53,730 bases of DNA from an uncultured Clostridia bacterium (GTDB lineage: Bacteria > Bacillota > Clostridia > Oscillospirales > Acutalibacteraceae), in contig CALWIZ010000014.1 in assembly GCA_944380885.1 (NCBI GenBank), forward strand, positions 1-53,730. Direction: 5' to 3'. The translations under genes and the position numbers were made by a program. Each line of letters opens with the position of its first letter. Positions within the stretch are counted from its first letter, which is position 1. Shown piece after piece: positions 18,155 to 26,141 of this stretch. The notes beneath the pieces are model-generated. The model saw only the letters and a list, made by a program, of their open reading frames with translations, did no database searches and was not told the origin of the DNA.

Positions 18155-19081
18155 TCAGATAACGGTTCCCGCGGGTATCGGTCTGCCGCAGAGCATCTGC
18201 TTCGCGGTCATCGGTTTCGAACCCTCGGGCTGAACAGTAATAAGGTTTACGGAGGTACCGTCCTTGCAGGCTATAACAAGGCGTTCTCCGCTTTCCGTTA
18301 CCGTACTAGCGGCGGCAGCTGTTCTTTCCGCCGTCACGGCTTTGATTACTTTTACGCGTTTGCCGTCATAAAAGAAATAGGCGCACGGCCACGAGTAAAA
18401 ACCCCTTACGGCATTGCATATTTCTTCCGCGGTTTTTTCTTTAAAATCAAGCAGTGCCATTTCCTTATTTATTATCGGCGCGTATGTCGCTTCTTTATTA
18501 TCCTGTTTTACCGGTTTAACCGCTCCGCTTTCGATATCGTCGAGCGTTTTTACGGTAAGTTCGGCGCTTAAAGGCGCCAATCTTTCAAACAGCTCCTCCG
18601 CTGTTTCTTCCGCCCCGATTTCAACTGTTAAAGTTTCAAGAATATCACCGGTGTCCATACCTTCGTCCATAAGCATCGTAGTGATTCCGGTTTTTTGCTC
18701 TCCGCAAACAATGCACCACTGTATCGGGGAAGCCCCTCTGTATTTCGGAAGAATAGACGCATGAGCATTGATGCAGCCGTATTTCGGTATTGAGAGAATT
18801 TCGGTCGGAAGAATTTTTCCGTATGCAACAACAACGATAACGTCCGGCGCTATATCCTTTATTTGCTGCGCTGCTTCGCCGTTTTTAAGCGTAGCGGGCT
18901 GATACACCTGTATACCGAGTTTCTGCGCGCAGACCTTTACAGGCGGCGGAGTAATGGTATGCTTTCTTCCTACCGGCTTATCAGGCTGGGCGAAAACAGC
19001 GGCAACAGTGTGCCCGGCACTTACAAGCGACTCAAGCGTCGGCACCGCATAATCCGGCGTTCCCATAAAAACAATCTTCAT
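18155..19081 (-). CDS. fmt: Methionyl-tRNA formyltransferase
   Basis: 308 residues. MKIVFMGTPDYAVP opens the domain and HASILPKYRGASPIQW is the catalytic block with the Asn-His-Asp surroundings. A C-terminal OB-like domain follows. It formylates initiator Met-tRNA. ATG overlaps the def stop in an ATGA arrangement, so the two opposite activities are translationally coupled. Confidence 0.97.
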   Translation of the reverse strand: MKIVFMGTPDYAVPTLESLVSAGHTVAAVFAQPDKPVGRKHTITPPPVKVCAQKLGIQVYQPATLKNGEAAQQIKDIAPDVIVVVAYGKILPTEILSIPKYGCINAHASILPKYRGASPIQWCIVCGEQKTGITTMLMDEGMDTGDILETLTVEIGAEETAEELFERLAPLSAELTVKTLDDIESGAVKPVKQDNKEATYAPIINKEMALLDFKEKTAEEICNAVRGFYSWPCAYFFYDGKRVKVIKAVTAERTAAAASTVTESGERLVIACKDGTSVNLITVQPEGSKPMTAKQMLCGRPIPAGTVI

Positions 19082-19542
19082 TTATTTACCTCTGAACCGG
19101 ATTTTTTTACAACTTTGTCTATATAAAGTATGCCGTCAAGATGGTCAATCTCATGGCATATAGCTCTTGCCTTAAAGCCTTCGGCGGTCAGTGTAAATGG
19201 CTTGCCGTTTCTGTCCTGTGCGTGAACCCTTATCTTCATCGGGCGTATAACAGTATCATATTTACCCGGAATGGAAAGACAGCCTTCTTCACCCTCTTGT
19301 TTACCGCTCTGTTTTTCGATAACAGGGTTTACAAGCTCTATAATACCGTCTCCTACGTCAACAACGCAGTATCTTCTAAGTATTCCCACCTGCGGCGCGG
19401 CAAGACCCACGCCTTCAGCACGGTACATCGTGTCCGCCATATCGTCAAGAATCATTGCAAGCCGGTCGTCAAAGGTAAGCTGTGTGCGGCATACTTTCCG
19501 CAGTATATCATCGCCCAGCTTTACAATATTTCTTATTGCCAA
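19078..19542 (-). CDS. def: Peptide deformylase
   Basis: 154 residues, type 1 length. The three motifs are GVGLAAPQVG (about 45-54), EEGCLSIPG with Cys88, and HEIDH with His130 and His134, which bind the catalytic metal. It removes the formyl group from nascent proteins. AGGAGG precedes the start. Confidence 0.97.
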   Translation of the reverse strand: MAIRNIVKLGDDILRKVCRTQLTFDDRLAMILDDMADTMYRAEGVGLAAPQVGILRRYCVVDVGDGIIELVNPVIEKQSGKQEGEEGCLSIPGKYDTVIRPMKIRVHAQDRNGKPFTLTAEGFKARAICHEIDHLDGILYIDKVVKKSGSEVNK

Positions 19543-19561
19543 AATAATTACCTCCTGTTTT

Positions 19562-21988
19562 TTAAATGACCGTTTCGGGATTTATGTCAACCACCACGGC
19601 GGTATCACCCGTAAGTTTTATATCAATAGCCTTCTTTAGCATTTCCCTGAAACGCTTTCCGGCACGGCATTTTATTATCATTCTGAATCTGTATTTATTA
19701 TTCACAACCGGTATCTGCGCAGGCGCAGGTCCGAGTATGATAACCTTTACATCAGAGTATTCGTCCGAAATCATCCGCTTTATATTTGAAAAAACCGCGT
19801 TAATCGCTGTCTGCGCGTTTTGTCGTGATGACGACCTCACAGCCGTGACGCATATATCACAGTAAGGCGGATAAATCATCAGTTTGCGTGTAAGTATCTC
19901 TTCTTCATAAAAGCCGTCGTAATCCTGCTTTGCGGCAAGTGAGATTATATTGCTGTCAGGATTAACCGACTGAATAATCGCAAGTCCCTTTTCACTGCCC
20001 CGACCCGCTCTTCCGACAACCTGTGTAAGGAGCGAAAAGGTGCGCTCAAAACTCCTGAAATCCTCGCTGAATGCGGCGCTGTCCGCCCCGAGAACACCGA
20101 CAAGAGTGACATTCGGAAAATCAAGACCCTTTGCGACCATCTGCGTTCCGAGCAGAATATCATATTCTCCAGCGGCAAAAGCACCTAAATATTCCGAATA
20201 AGAATCCCTCGCCGCCGTACTGTCAGCGTCAAGCCTTAATATCCGCGCGTCCGGAAAAATCCCGTGCAGCTCGTCCTCAATTTTCTGAGTACCGGCTCCG
20301 AGAAATTTCATTCTTTCTCCGCCGCACTGCGGGCATTTCGTGTCCGCTTTTTCGGAATAGCCGCAGTAATGGCACATAAGCCGGTGATTAGCCGAGTGGT
20401 ACGTCAATGAAATACTGCAGTTCGGACAGGTCATAACATATCCGCAGTCGGGACATGAAATATATGTGTTGTGTCCCCGTCTGTTAAGAAGGAGAATAAC
20501 CTGCTTTCCTTTGCCAAGCGTTTCCTTTGCGGCCTGATACAGCCTGCGGCTTATGCCTGAAGTGTTTCCGTCAAGCAGTTCCTGCTTCATATCAACGGTT
20601 TCGACTTTAGGAAGAACCGCTCCTCCGTAACGTCCGGACAGCCTGAAAAGCGAATATTTCCCGCTCTTTGCCGCGGTAAAGCTCTCGACCGAAGGTGTCG
20701 CCGAAGAAAGACACAAAAGACCTTTATGGTACTTTGCCCTGAAAGACGCAAGCTCTCTCGCGTGGAAACGCGGAGACTGCTCAGATTTATATGTGTGTTC
20801 CTGTTCCTCATCGATTATAATGAGTCCCAAATCTGAAAACGGAGCGAAAACGGCGCTTCTTGTGCCTACCGCGATGACCGCCTTGCCATCCTTTATACGC
20901 TGCCATTCGTCCATTCTTCTGCCTACCGGCATAGCGCTGTGAAAAACGGCCACCTTGTCCGCGTATCTTTTTTTGAAAATACCTATCATCTGCGGCGTGA
21001 GAGAAATTTCCGGAACCATAACAATGACGCCGCGCCCTTCAGACGATACCTTGTCCGCCAGCTTGAGAAAAACCTGTGTTTTGCCGGATCCGGTTATACC
21101 GTACAGCAGTGAAACGGCTCCGCTGTTCTTATTATATTCATTAACCAGTCCGTCATATGCCGCCTGCTGTTCGTCTGTAAGTGAAATTTCTCCGCTTTCG
21201 ACAGAATTTTCTGCCGAATTGTCGGTTCTGTAAACACGCTTATCAAAGCAAATCAGTATTTCTTTTTTTATAAGATTATCTATAACCGACAGCGAAACAC
21301 CTGTAAAATAACGTATCTCTTTTATGCTGACACTTCCTGAAGCTGTCACAAGCTCCATAACCTCGCGCTGACGATCAGTAAGTTTAAGACTGTCAAGTTC
21401 GTCAAACTCTGCCGATGACCTGACATATCTTTCCGTCGCGTCATTTATGCGGCGTTTTGCGTCTCTGTTTTTTATCAAAGCCTGCTTTTCACACATTTCT
21501 TCAAGCAGAGCCGAATCTGCACCGATATGCTTCTTAATATAATCCGCGTCACGCTCGCCTTTTTCGGTAAGCAGATTGTAAACCGCCTTTTCGCAGTCAT
21601 CAAGCAAAGCAATCGACGCAAATTCATCATTGACGGAATAGTAATTTATCAGCCTGTAATTAAGTCCCGCCGGCAGAACCGTGTGAACCGCGTCATAATA
21701 AGTGCAGAAGCAGTGCTCTTTCATATATCCGCACAGCTTAAGCAGCTCATCATTAAGCACCGGTGCCGAATCGATAACCGAAAAAATATTTTTCAGTCCT
21801 TTAAGCTCACCGTTACCGACAGAAAAAATTATTCCCTGCTTTTTTGTGTTGCCCCTGCCGAACGGAACCAGAACTCTGCAGCCCGGAAGAGCAGAGCTGA
21901 AAAGCACGGGAGGAACTGTATAGGTATAAAGCCTGTCAAATGAGAGAGAAGCGCCTTCAAGCGCTATCTCGGCCGTTACTCCCGTCAT
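19562..21988 (-). CDS. priA: Primosomal protein N' (PriA helicase)
   Basis: 808 residues. An N-terminal DNA-binding domain is followed by a superfamily 2 helicase with Walker A GITGSGKTQ and a Walker B variant IIIDEEQEHTY (normally DEEH; here DEEQEH). A zinc-binding insert has paired cysteines (CPDCGYVMTCPNC, then CHYCG and CPQCGG), and motifs V-VI include QVVGRAGRG. PriA restarts replication at collapsed forks. The gmk-rpoZ-priA-def order is typical. Confidence 0.97.
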   Translation of the reverse strand: MTGVTAEIALEGASLSFDRLYTYTVPPVLFSSALPGCRVLVPFGRGNTKKQGIIFSVGNGELKGLKNIFSVIDSAPVLNDELLKLCGYMKEHCFCTYYDAVHTVLPAGLNYRLINYYSVNDEFASIALLDDCEKAVYNLLTEKGERDADYIKKHIGADSALLEEMCEKQALIKNRDAKRRINDATERYVRSSAEFDELDSLKLTDRQREVMELVTASGSVSIKEIRYFTGVSLSVIDNLIKKEILICFDKRVYRTDNSAENSVESGEISLTDEQQAAYDGLVNEYNKNSGAVSLLYGITGSGKTQVFLKLADKVSSEGRGVIVMVPEISLTPQMIGIFKKRYADKVAVFHSAMPVGRRMDEWQRIKDGKAVIAVGTRSAVFAPFSDLGLIIIDEEQEHTYKSEQSPRFHARELASFRAKYHKGLLCLSSATPSVESFTAAKSGKYSLFRLSGRYGGAVLPKVETVDMKQELLDGNTSGISRRLYQAAKETLGKGKQVILLLNRRGHNTYISCPDCGYVMTCPNCSISLTYHSANHRLMCHYCGYSEKADTKCPQCGGERMKFLGAGTQKIEDELHGIFPDARILRLDADSTAARDSYSEYLGAFAAGEYDILLGTQMVAKGLDFPNVTLVGVLGADSAAFSEDFRSFERTFSLLTQVVGRAGRGSEKGLAIIQSVNPDSNIISLAAKQDYDGFYEEEILTRKLMIYPPYCDICVTAVRSSSRQNAQTAINAVFSNIKRMISDEYSDVKVIILGPAPAQIPVVNNKYRFRMIIKCRAGKRFREMLKKAIDIKLTGDTAVVVDINPETVI

Positions 21989-22008
21989 ATCCTTTACCCC
22001 GATGAAGA

Positions 22009-22194
22009 TTAGTTTTCAGTCTTGATTTCGGAAGCGAGCTTGTCAATAGCTATGCTTACAGGCTTTTCGGTGGATATATCCCCTTCCTCCTGCATTTTTT
22101 TCGCTATTTCACGCGCTGTATGCGCTACGTCAATTACAAGACGGTATCTGTTGTCATAGCTCTGAATGAGCTTTCCTATATTCGGATTCAGCAT
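22009..22194 (-). CDS. rpoZ: RNA polymerase omega subunit
   Basis: 61 residues. [25 protein letters not shown] and the IAIDKLASEI segment match the short clostridial omega. It stabilises the beta' subunit. Its ATG lies inside the last codons of gmk, a 7-base overlap. Confidence 0.93.
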   Translation of the reverse strand: MLNPNIGKLIQSYDNRYRLVIDVAHTAREIAKKMQEEGDISTEKPVSIAIDKLASEIKTEN

Positions 22195-22796
22195 TTTTCA
22201 AGCACCTCATTGATAATATTTTTCTGCCTTTCGGTTTTAAGGCGGCAGGATTTTATAACGGACATAAGCGACTGAGAAGCAGTCGCCGCGTCATCGTTTA
22301 CAATAATATAATCGTATTCCTCGGCGCGTCTTATCTCGTCAAGAGCGCTCCGGAGCCTTTTTTCTATTAGCTCCTCGGATTCGGTTCCTCTTCCCACAAG
22401 CCTTCTTTTAAGCTCTGCAAAGGAGGGCGGCATTATAAACACCGTTACTGCTTCGGGAAGTTTTCTGCGTATCTGCTCCGCTCCGTTCACATCGACCTCG
22501 ATAATAATATCCTTACCTTCGGAAACTGCTTTTTCAACCGGAATACGCGGAGTTCCGTAATAGTTACCCACAAAAACATTATGCTCAAGCAGCAAATCGT
22601 TTTTAATCATCTCTTCAAAGTTTTCCCTTGAAATGAAATTATACTTTTCGCCTTCTTTTTCGCCGGGACGCATTGCTCTTGTAATCGCGGAAATCGAAAA
22701 CAGAATATCGGGATTTTCGGCAAAAAGTCCTTTCAAAACCGTATCTTTACCAGAGCCGGACGGGCCGGAAACCACAAATACACCGCCTTTACTCAT
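22188..22796 (-). CDS. gmk: Guanylate kinase
   Basis: 202 residues. P-loop [12 protein letters not shown], the [17 protein letters not shown]-binding block and YIIVNDD near the end are diagnostic. It makes GDP from GMP. I place the start at 22796, where GAGGAAGA precedes the ATG; an upstream in-frame ATG at 22817 would add seven mostly basic residues lying within the remA tail. The start overlaps the end of remA by 8 bases. Confidence 0.95.
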   Translation of the reverse strand: MSKGGVFVVSGPSGSGKDTVLKGLFAENPDILFSISAITRAMRPGEKEGEKYNFISRENFEEMIKNDLLLEHNVFVGNYYGTPRIPVEKAVSEGKDIIIEVDVNGAEQIRRKLPEAVTVFIMPPSFAELKRRLVGRGTESEELIEKRLRSALDEIRRAEEYDYIIVNDDAATASQSLMSVIKSCRLKTERQKNIINEVLEKC

Positions 22797-23061
22797 CTTC
22801 TTCCTCCTCTTCCTCAATAGCGTCCTCGTCCTCCGTCATACGGTTGGCGACTGTTTCAGACTGAAGATAAGTAAGAATAATATGGTCACTGTCGGTTATT
22901 ATGACGGCTCTTGTACGTCTTCCGTGTGTCGCGTCAATAAGCGTGCCGCGCTCCTTGGCGTCCTGTATGACACGCTTTATCGGCGCCGATTCCGGACTGA
23001 CAATAGCCACCATACGGTTTGCCGAAACCATATTTCCGAAACCAATATTTACGAGTTTCAT
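22789..23061 (-). CDS. remA: RemA-like DNA-binding regulator (DUF370)
   Basis: 90 residues. [20 protein letters not shown] and the [16 protein letters not shown] segment are the DUF370/RemA core. RemA forms ring-shaped DNA-binding oligomers and controls matrix and osmoprotection genes in Bacillus. The last 14 residues are almost all Glu and Asp, an acidic tail longer than in Bacillus RemA. The yicC-remA-gmk order is standard. Confidence 0.92.
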   Translation of the reverse strand: MKLVNIGFGNMVSANRMVAIVSPESAPIKRVIQDAKERGTLIDATHGRRTRAVIITDSDHIILTYLQSETVANRMTEDEDAIEEEEEEDE

Positions 23062-23083
23062 TCAAACATTTCCCCTTAATGTT

Positions 23084-23962
23084 TTACTCTATGTTCTGTA
23101 TCTGTTCCCTGATTTTTTCTATCTCGGATTTTATATCAACGACCGTGTGAGCAATCGATATATCCTGCGCCTTTGAACCGATGGTATTTGTCTCTCGGTT
23201 CATTTCCTGTACTATAAAATCGAGCTTTCTGCCTACCGGTTCGTCCAAGTCAAGCAAGTCACAAAACTGTTTTATATGGCTTCTTAAACGCACGGTTTCC
23301 TCCGCGACAGCCACCTTATCGGCGAAAATTGCCGTCTCGGTCAGAAGCCGCTGTTCATCAACCTGAACATCAGCTATGAGTTCCTTGATTTTTTGCTCAA
23401 GCCTTTCCCTGTAAGCCGTTACAGTTTCAGGCGAGCGTTCTTCAATATAGGAGACCTTTTCAAGAATAAAATCACAGCGTCCAGCCACATCTTTTTTCAG
23501 GCGTTCGCCCTCGGCCTCACGCATAGCGAGAAAGCTGTTCATAGCCTCACCGGCAGCTTCAATCACCGCGGCGGCAACCGTTTCATCGGGAACGGTATGC
23601 TTTTTCAGAATAAAAAGCTCCGGTATTCCCGCAAGATCCGATACTTTAACATCGTTTTTAATTTTATACCGTTCGGAAAGATTTTTGAGCGCTGCCATAA
23701 ACGAATCGGCATAAGTCTCATTAAGCACAACAGCAGTATCGCCGCCGCCGGACTCCTCAATGATTACCGACGCTTCGAGCTTTCCTCTTGATATGCGGTT
23801 CTGACAAAAACTCTTGAGCTTTTCATCAAGAAACATATAACCCTTCGGAAGGCGCGATGAAAACTCAAAATACCTGTGATTAACAGATTTGAGTTCAACA
23901 GTGATATCAAGTCCGTCCGCTGCTGCCTTTCCCCGGCCGAAGCCGGTCATACTTCTGACCAT
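23084..23962 (-). CDS. YicC-family endoribonuclease
   Basis: 292 residues. MVRSMTGFGRG at the start, the SVNHRYFEFSSRLP block, and the C-terminal DFIVQEMNRETNTIGSKAQD match the YicC family (N-terminal YicC-like and C-terminal DUF1732). E. coli YicC is an endoribonuclease that helps turn over RyhB. It heads the long leftward operon, with a good promoter upstream. Confidence 0.93.
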   Translation of the reverse strand: MVRSMTGFGRGKAAADGLDITVELKSVNHRYFEFSSRLPKGYMFLDEKLKSFCQNRISRGKLEASVIIEESGGGDTAVVLNETYADSFMAALKNLSERYKIKNDVKVSDLAGIPELFILKKHTVPDETVAAAVIEAAGEAMNSFLAMREAEGERLKKDVAGRCDFILEKVSYIEERSPETVTAYRERLEQKIKELIADVQVDEQRLLTETAIFADKVAVAEETVRLRSHIKQFCDLLDLDEPVGRKLDFIVQEMNRETNTIGSKAQDISIAHTVVDIKSEIEKIREQIQNIE

Positions 23963-24005
23963 AGTTTCACTTCCAAAAAATATAAACCCATTATTGTTTC
24001 TTATT

Positions 24006-24035
24006 ATTTTACCAAAAAATATGCATAAAAGTCAA
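24006..24035 (-). promoter_or_regulatory. SigA-type promoter of the yicC-to-spoVM operon
   Basis: On the minus strand TTGACT (24035-24030) and TAAAAT (24011-24006) are 18 bases apart, 44 bases before the yicC start. No other good promoter is seen before the operon. Confidence 0.7.
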
Positions 24036-24121
24036 CCTTTTGCGCTCATTGTAACCTTTTTTTAACCATTTTATATTTGAACGTATCTACTTATAAAATA
24101 AAAATATTTAATAATTAAATG

Positions 24122-24150
24122 TTGACATTCTCGATTCCGTATGATAGAAT
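24122..24150 (+). promoter_or_regulatory. Promoter of the tRNA-Ser pair
   Basis: TTGACA (24122-24127), 17 bases, TAGAAT (24145-24150). The tRNA begins about 18 bases later. Confidence 0.75.
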
Positions 24151-24167
24151 AATCAGGTATCAAACAC

Positions 24168-24255
24168 GGAGAGGTATCGAAGCGGTCATAACGAGGCGGT
24201 CTTGAAAACCGTTTGCCCAAAAGGCACATGGGTTCGAATCCCATCCTCTCCGCCA
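24168..24255 (+). tRNA. tRNA-Ser (anticodon TGA)
   Basis: 88 bases with an encoded CCA. The 7-bp acceptor stem is GGAGAGG with CCTCTCC, the anticodon TGA lies at 24203-24205 in loop CTTGAAA, there is a long variable arm typical of class II serine tRNA, and a GGTTCGAATCC T-arm. Confidence 0.96.
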
Positions 24256-24290
24256 TTTTAACTGAATATTTTTAATACGTACAGCAATTC

Positions 24291-24384
24291 GGAGAAGTAC
24301 TCAAGTTGGTGACGAGGCGCCCCTGCTAAGGGCGTAGGCCGGCTAAACCCCGGCGCAGGAGTTCGAGTCTCCTCTTCTCCGCCA
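24291..24384 (+). tRNA. tRNA-Ser (anticodon GCT)
   Basis: 94 bases with an encoded CCA. Acceptor GGAGAAG pairs with CTTCTCC. Anticodon GCT at 24325-24327 lies in loop CTGCTAA. It has a long variable arm and a GAGTTCGAGTCTC T-arm. It is 35 bases downstream of the first tRNA-Ser and shares its promoter. Confidence 0.96.
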
Positions 24385-24387
24385 AAG

Positions 24388-24430
24388 AATAACCGCAACT
24401 TTGATACAAGGTTGCGGTTATTTTCTTTTT
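24388..24430 (+). terminator. Terminator of the tRNA-Ser pair
   Basis: A 12-bp perfect stem (24388-24399 with 24411-24422) is followed by a T-rich stretch. Confidence 0.85.
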
Positions 24431-24461
24431 GTGGTATATTAAAGAAAAGGGAGGTGATGAG

Positions 24462-24977
24462 ATGGGCAATATACTTGGTTCTTGGAGCGGAATGAGAAAA
24501 TACTTGGAACAGGAGATGCTAGCGGAATCCTTACGAGGAAGAATTAGATATGGCTGCACTTCTTATGTCGGGATGGACGGATGTCACATCTTTGAGATTT
24601 GTATTGACGGCAAACAAATGAAACGCTTTTCTTGGGAAACCGTAAACTCCTATTTTATTGATAGTGGATATACAAGCAATAAGAATCCAAGCGGTACAGG
24701 CGAGTATTGGGCAGAGTTTTGGCCATTACTTGATAAACATCCTATAACGGATCGAACAGAATATACTGATGAAGAATTTTGTAATGCCCTCGAGAATTAT
24801 CGCAACCATGATATCCAAGAAAGTCTACGCTCAAATAATCCGCTAATCAGAATGTTTGCGATTTTTGACAGAAGGGTTGGCAAGCGAACGCTTATCAAAT
24901 TGGAATCCGAACTTGATAAACAGCCAGAGTGGTTACGACAAATGTACTTGCTTCGTTTCAGAGCAGAGTTGAACTAA
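24462..24977 (+). CDS. SF0329-family protein of unknown function
   Basis: 171 residues. The N-terminal LAESLRGRIRYGCTSY segment and the C-terminal NNPLIRMFAIFDRRVGKRTL block resemble SF0329-family proteins, small cytoplasmic proteins without known function spread among unrelated bacteria. GGGAGGTGAT precedes the ATG at 24462; an in-frame earlier start at 24429 has no such site. Codon choice looks different from its neighbours (more TTA, CTT, TTG and ATC variety, fewer CTT/AAG housekeeping patterns), and it sits directly after tRNA genes and before foreign-looking repeats, so acquisition by transfer is likely. Confidence 0.7.
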   Translation: MGNILGSWSGMRKYLEQEMLAESLRGRIRYGCTSYVGMDGCHIFEICIDGKQMKRFSWETVNSYFIDSGYTSNKNPSGTGEYWAEFWPLLDKHPITDRTEYTDEEFCNALENYRNHDIQESLRSNNPLIRMFAIFDRRVGKRTLIKLESELDKQPEWLRQMYLLRFRAELN

Positions 24978-24984
24978 TAAATTT

Positions 24985-25064
24985 TGCACCCTCCTAAACC
25001 TGATTTGCACTCCCACTGGTGTAAAATGCACCCCCTAAAGTGACTTTGCACCCCCTAACCTTAA
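24985..25064 (+). repeat. Four direct repeats of about 21 bases, consensus TTGCACCCCCTAA
   Basis: Copies start at 24985, 25006, 25027 and 25047, spaced 21, 21 and 20 bases. Each starts TTGCAC (third copy ATGCAC) followed by a C-rich block, and an inverted GGGGGGCAT follows at 25067-25075. The spacing suggests protein binding on one face of the helix. Multiple short repeats at an end are typical of IS21-type elements, but no transposase is present, so this could be a remnant. Iteron-like use is the alternative. Confidence 0.6.
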
Positions 25065-25105
25065 AGGGGGGCATTTGTATCAAAATTAGGGTTAGTCTTC
25101 AGGCA

Positions 25106-25140
25106 GGGCTTGGAGCCAAACGCGCTCCGGGTCCTTTTTT
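25106..25140 (+). terminator. Orphan rightward terminator hairpin 1
   Basis: An 11-bp stem (25106-25116 with 25124-25134) includes three pairs that are G-U in the rightward RNA, followed by TTTTTT. The stem core GGAGC/GCTCC is shared with the hairpins after tRNA-Lys and tRNA-Arg. Confidence 0.7.
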
Positions 25141-25195
25141 ATTTTGAAATCACTTGCGCACGTCCATAGCCGGCATCTTTTTTAGTCCTTGAAGA

Positions 25196-25245
25196 CAGCG
25201 TAACGCTGAATCTGATTTGTTTTGGGTTCAGCGTTATTTTTATTT
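25196..25245 (+). terminator. Orphan rightward terminator hairpin 2 with overlapping small hairpin
   Basis: AACGCTGAA (25202-25210) pairs with TTCAGCGTT (25227-25235), followed by ATTTTTATTTT. A shorter hairpin CAGCG-TAA-CGCTG (25196-25208) uses the same 5' arm, so the two structures exclude each other. Confidence 0.6.
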
Positions 25246-25295
25246 TATCGCCCGACCGATTAGCTTGGTATTTTTTCGGTCCCTCTTTACATATG

Positions 25296-25352
25296 AAAAC
25301 ACCGTTGAAATCTGAACCGTTAAGGGCTCGAAATCAACGGTGTTTTTATTTT
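25296..25352 (+). terminator. Orphan rightward terminator hairpin 3
   Basis: AAAACACCGTTGA (25296-25308) pairs perfectly with TCAACGGTGTTTT (25334-25346), followed by a T-rich tail. Confidence 0.7.
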
Positions 25353-25404
25353 TTCTTACAAGATTATTGTTTTTGATAATAATTGATAATAATTAAAAAA
25401 CTGT

Positions 25405-25435
25405 TTAACATATCGCCTCTGAAAAATATTATAAT
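25405..25435 (+). promoter_or_regulatory. Possible promoter of the flavodoxin gene
   Basis: TTAACA (25405-25410) and TATAAT (25430-25435) with a long 19-base spacer. Only the -10 is convincing. Confidence 0.35.
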
Positions 25436-25512
25436 AAAAACAGATTTATACACGGTGATTACCGCACAGAAAAACCTATTATAAAAATACTCAATTTAAA
25501 GGTGGCTGACAT

Positions 25513-26016
25513 ATGAAATACGCTGTTGTTTTCGAAAGCAGAACAGGAAATACCGCTAAACTGGCAGAACATATCAAAAGCCTTATTTCTCCGGAAAATC
25601 TTGTTTTTTTCGGAAAGTCTTCACCTGACGCGGCACAGGCAGATATGATTTTTGTCGGAACATGGACAGATAAAGGAACGTGCTGCGATGAAATCGCCTA
25701 CTTTTTAAAAGATCTTGCCAGTAAACAAATATTTATTTTCGGAACAGCCGGTTTCGGTGGGTCTCCCGAATATTTTGACAGCATTGCCGCAAGAATTATT
25801 AAGAACATTCCGTCGGGGAATATTTTAAAAGGCTGTTATTTTTGTCAGGGAAAAATGCCGCAGTCAGTACGCACGAGGTACGAAGCGATAGAAAAAACCG
25901 ACCCTTTGAAAGCCAAGCCCTTGCTTGATAATTTTGATAAAGCTCTCTCTCACCCTGATAAAAATGATATTGAAAACCTTGAAAAAGCCGTTCTTCCTTT
26001 TCTAAATAATTTATAA
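25513..26016 (+). CDS. Flavodoxin-family protein
   Basis: 167 residues. The FMN phosphate loop is ESRTGNTAKLAEHI (about 8-21), followed by a FVGTWTDKGTCC segment and FGTAGFGGSPEYF, the loops that frame the flavin. It is a low-potential one-electron carrier or a quinone-type reductase in the cytoplasm. The W-T-D-K-G-(S/T)-C pattern recalls the BilS group, flavodoxins found with bilirubin reductase BilR, but no BilR gene is nearby, so this finer call is weak. AAAGGTGG is the ribosome site. It has its own terminator and appears monocistronic. Confidence 0.85.
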   Translation: MKYAVVFESRTGNTAKLAEHIKSLISPENLVFFGKSSPDAAQADMIFVGTWTDKGTCCDEIAYFLKDLASKQIFIFGTAGFGGSPEYFDSIAARIIKNIPSGNILKGCYFCQGKMPQSVRTRYEAIEKTDPLKAKPLLDNFDKALSHPDKNDIENLEKAVLPFLNNL

Positions 26017-26039
26017 AACATACCAATACGTTCGTGCCC

Positions 26040-26062
26040 AATCCGTCCGAGCGGATTTTTTT
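26040..26062 (+). terminator. Terminator of the flavodoxin gene
   Basis: AATCCG (26040-26045) pairs with CGGATT (26052-26057), followed by a run of T. Confidence 0.7.
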
Positions 26063-26080
26063 AAAATTTTTTTATTTCTT

Positions 26081-26110
26081 GCAAACTTTTTTGACTTCCT
26101 GTTTGTCTAA
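26081..26110 (+). promoter_or_regulatory. Candidate ECF-sigma promoter of the surface O-acylation operon
   Basis: GCAAAC (26081-26086) contains the AAC -35 motif of group ECF promoters; 17 bases later TGTCTAA (26104-26110) resembles the CGTC -10 class. A SigA reading fails because TTGACT and TATACA are only 14 bases apart. Since an ECF factor is encoded three genes downstream, autoregulation is likely (inference). Confidence 0.45.
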
Positions 26111-26141
26111 TATACAGAAAACATAAACAGGAGGAATATTT

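Larger units (their letters stand above)
25065..25512. other. Gene-free stretch with stacked hairpins
   Basis: No protein gene with a ribosome site is seen. It holds three rightward terminator-like hairpins (25106-25140, 25202-25245, 25296-25352) and then the AT-rich upstream region of the flavodoxin gene. The first 40 bases lie next to the 21-bp repeats. Because each hairpin has its own U-run yet no gene precedes it, short untranslated RNAs or remnants of lost genes are both possible. Confidence 0.5.

Noticed and set aside
24978..25352. CRISPR array
   Set aside because: The repeats are short, contiguous at 21 bases without spacers of array type, and no cas gene is present.
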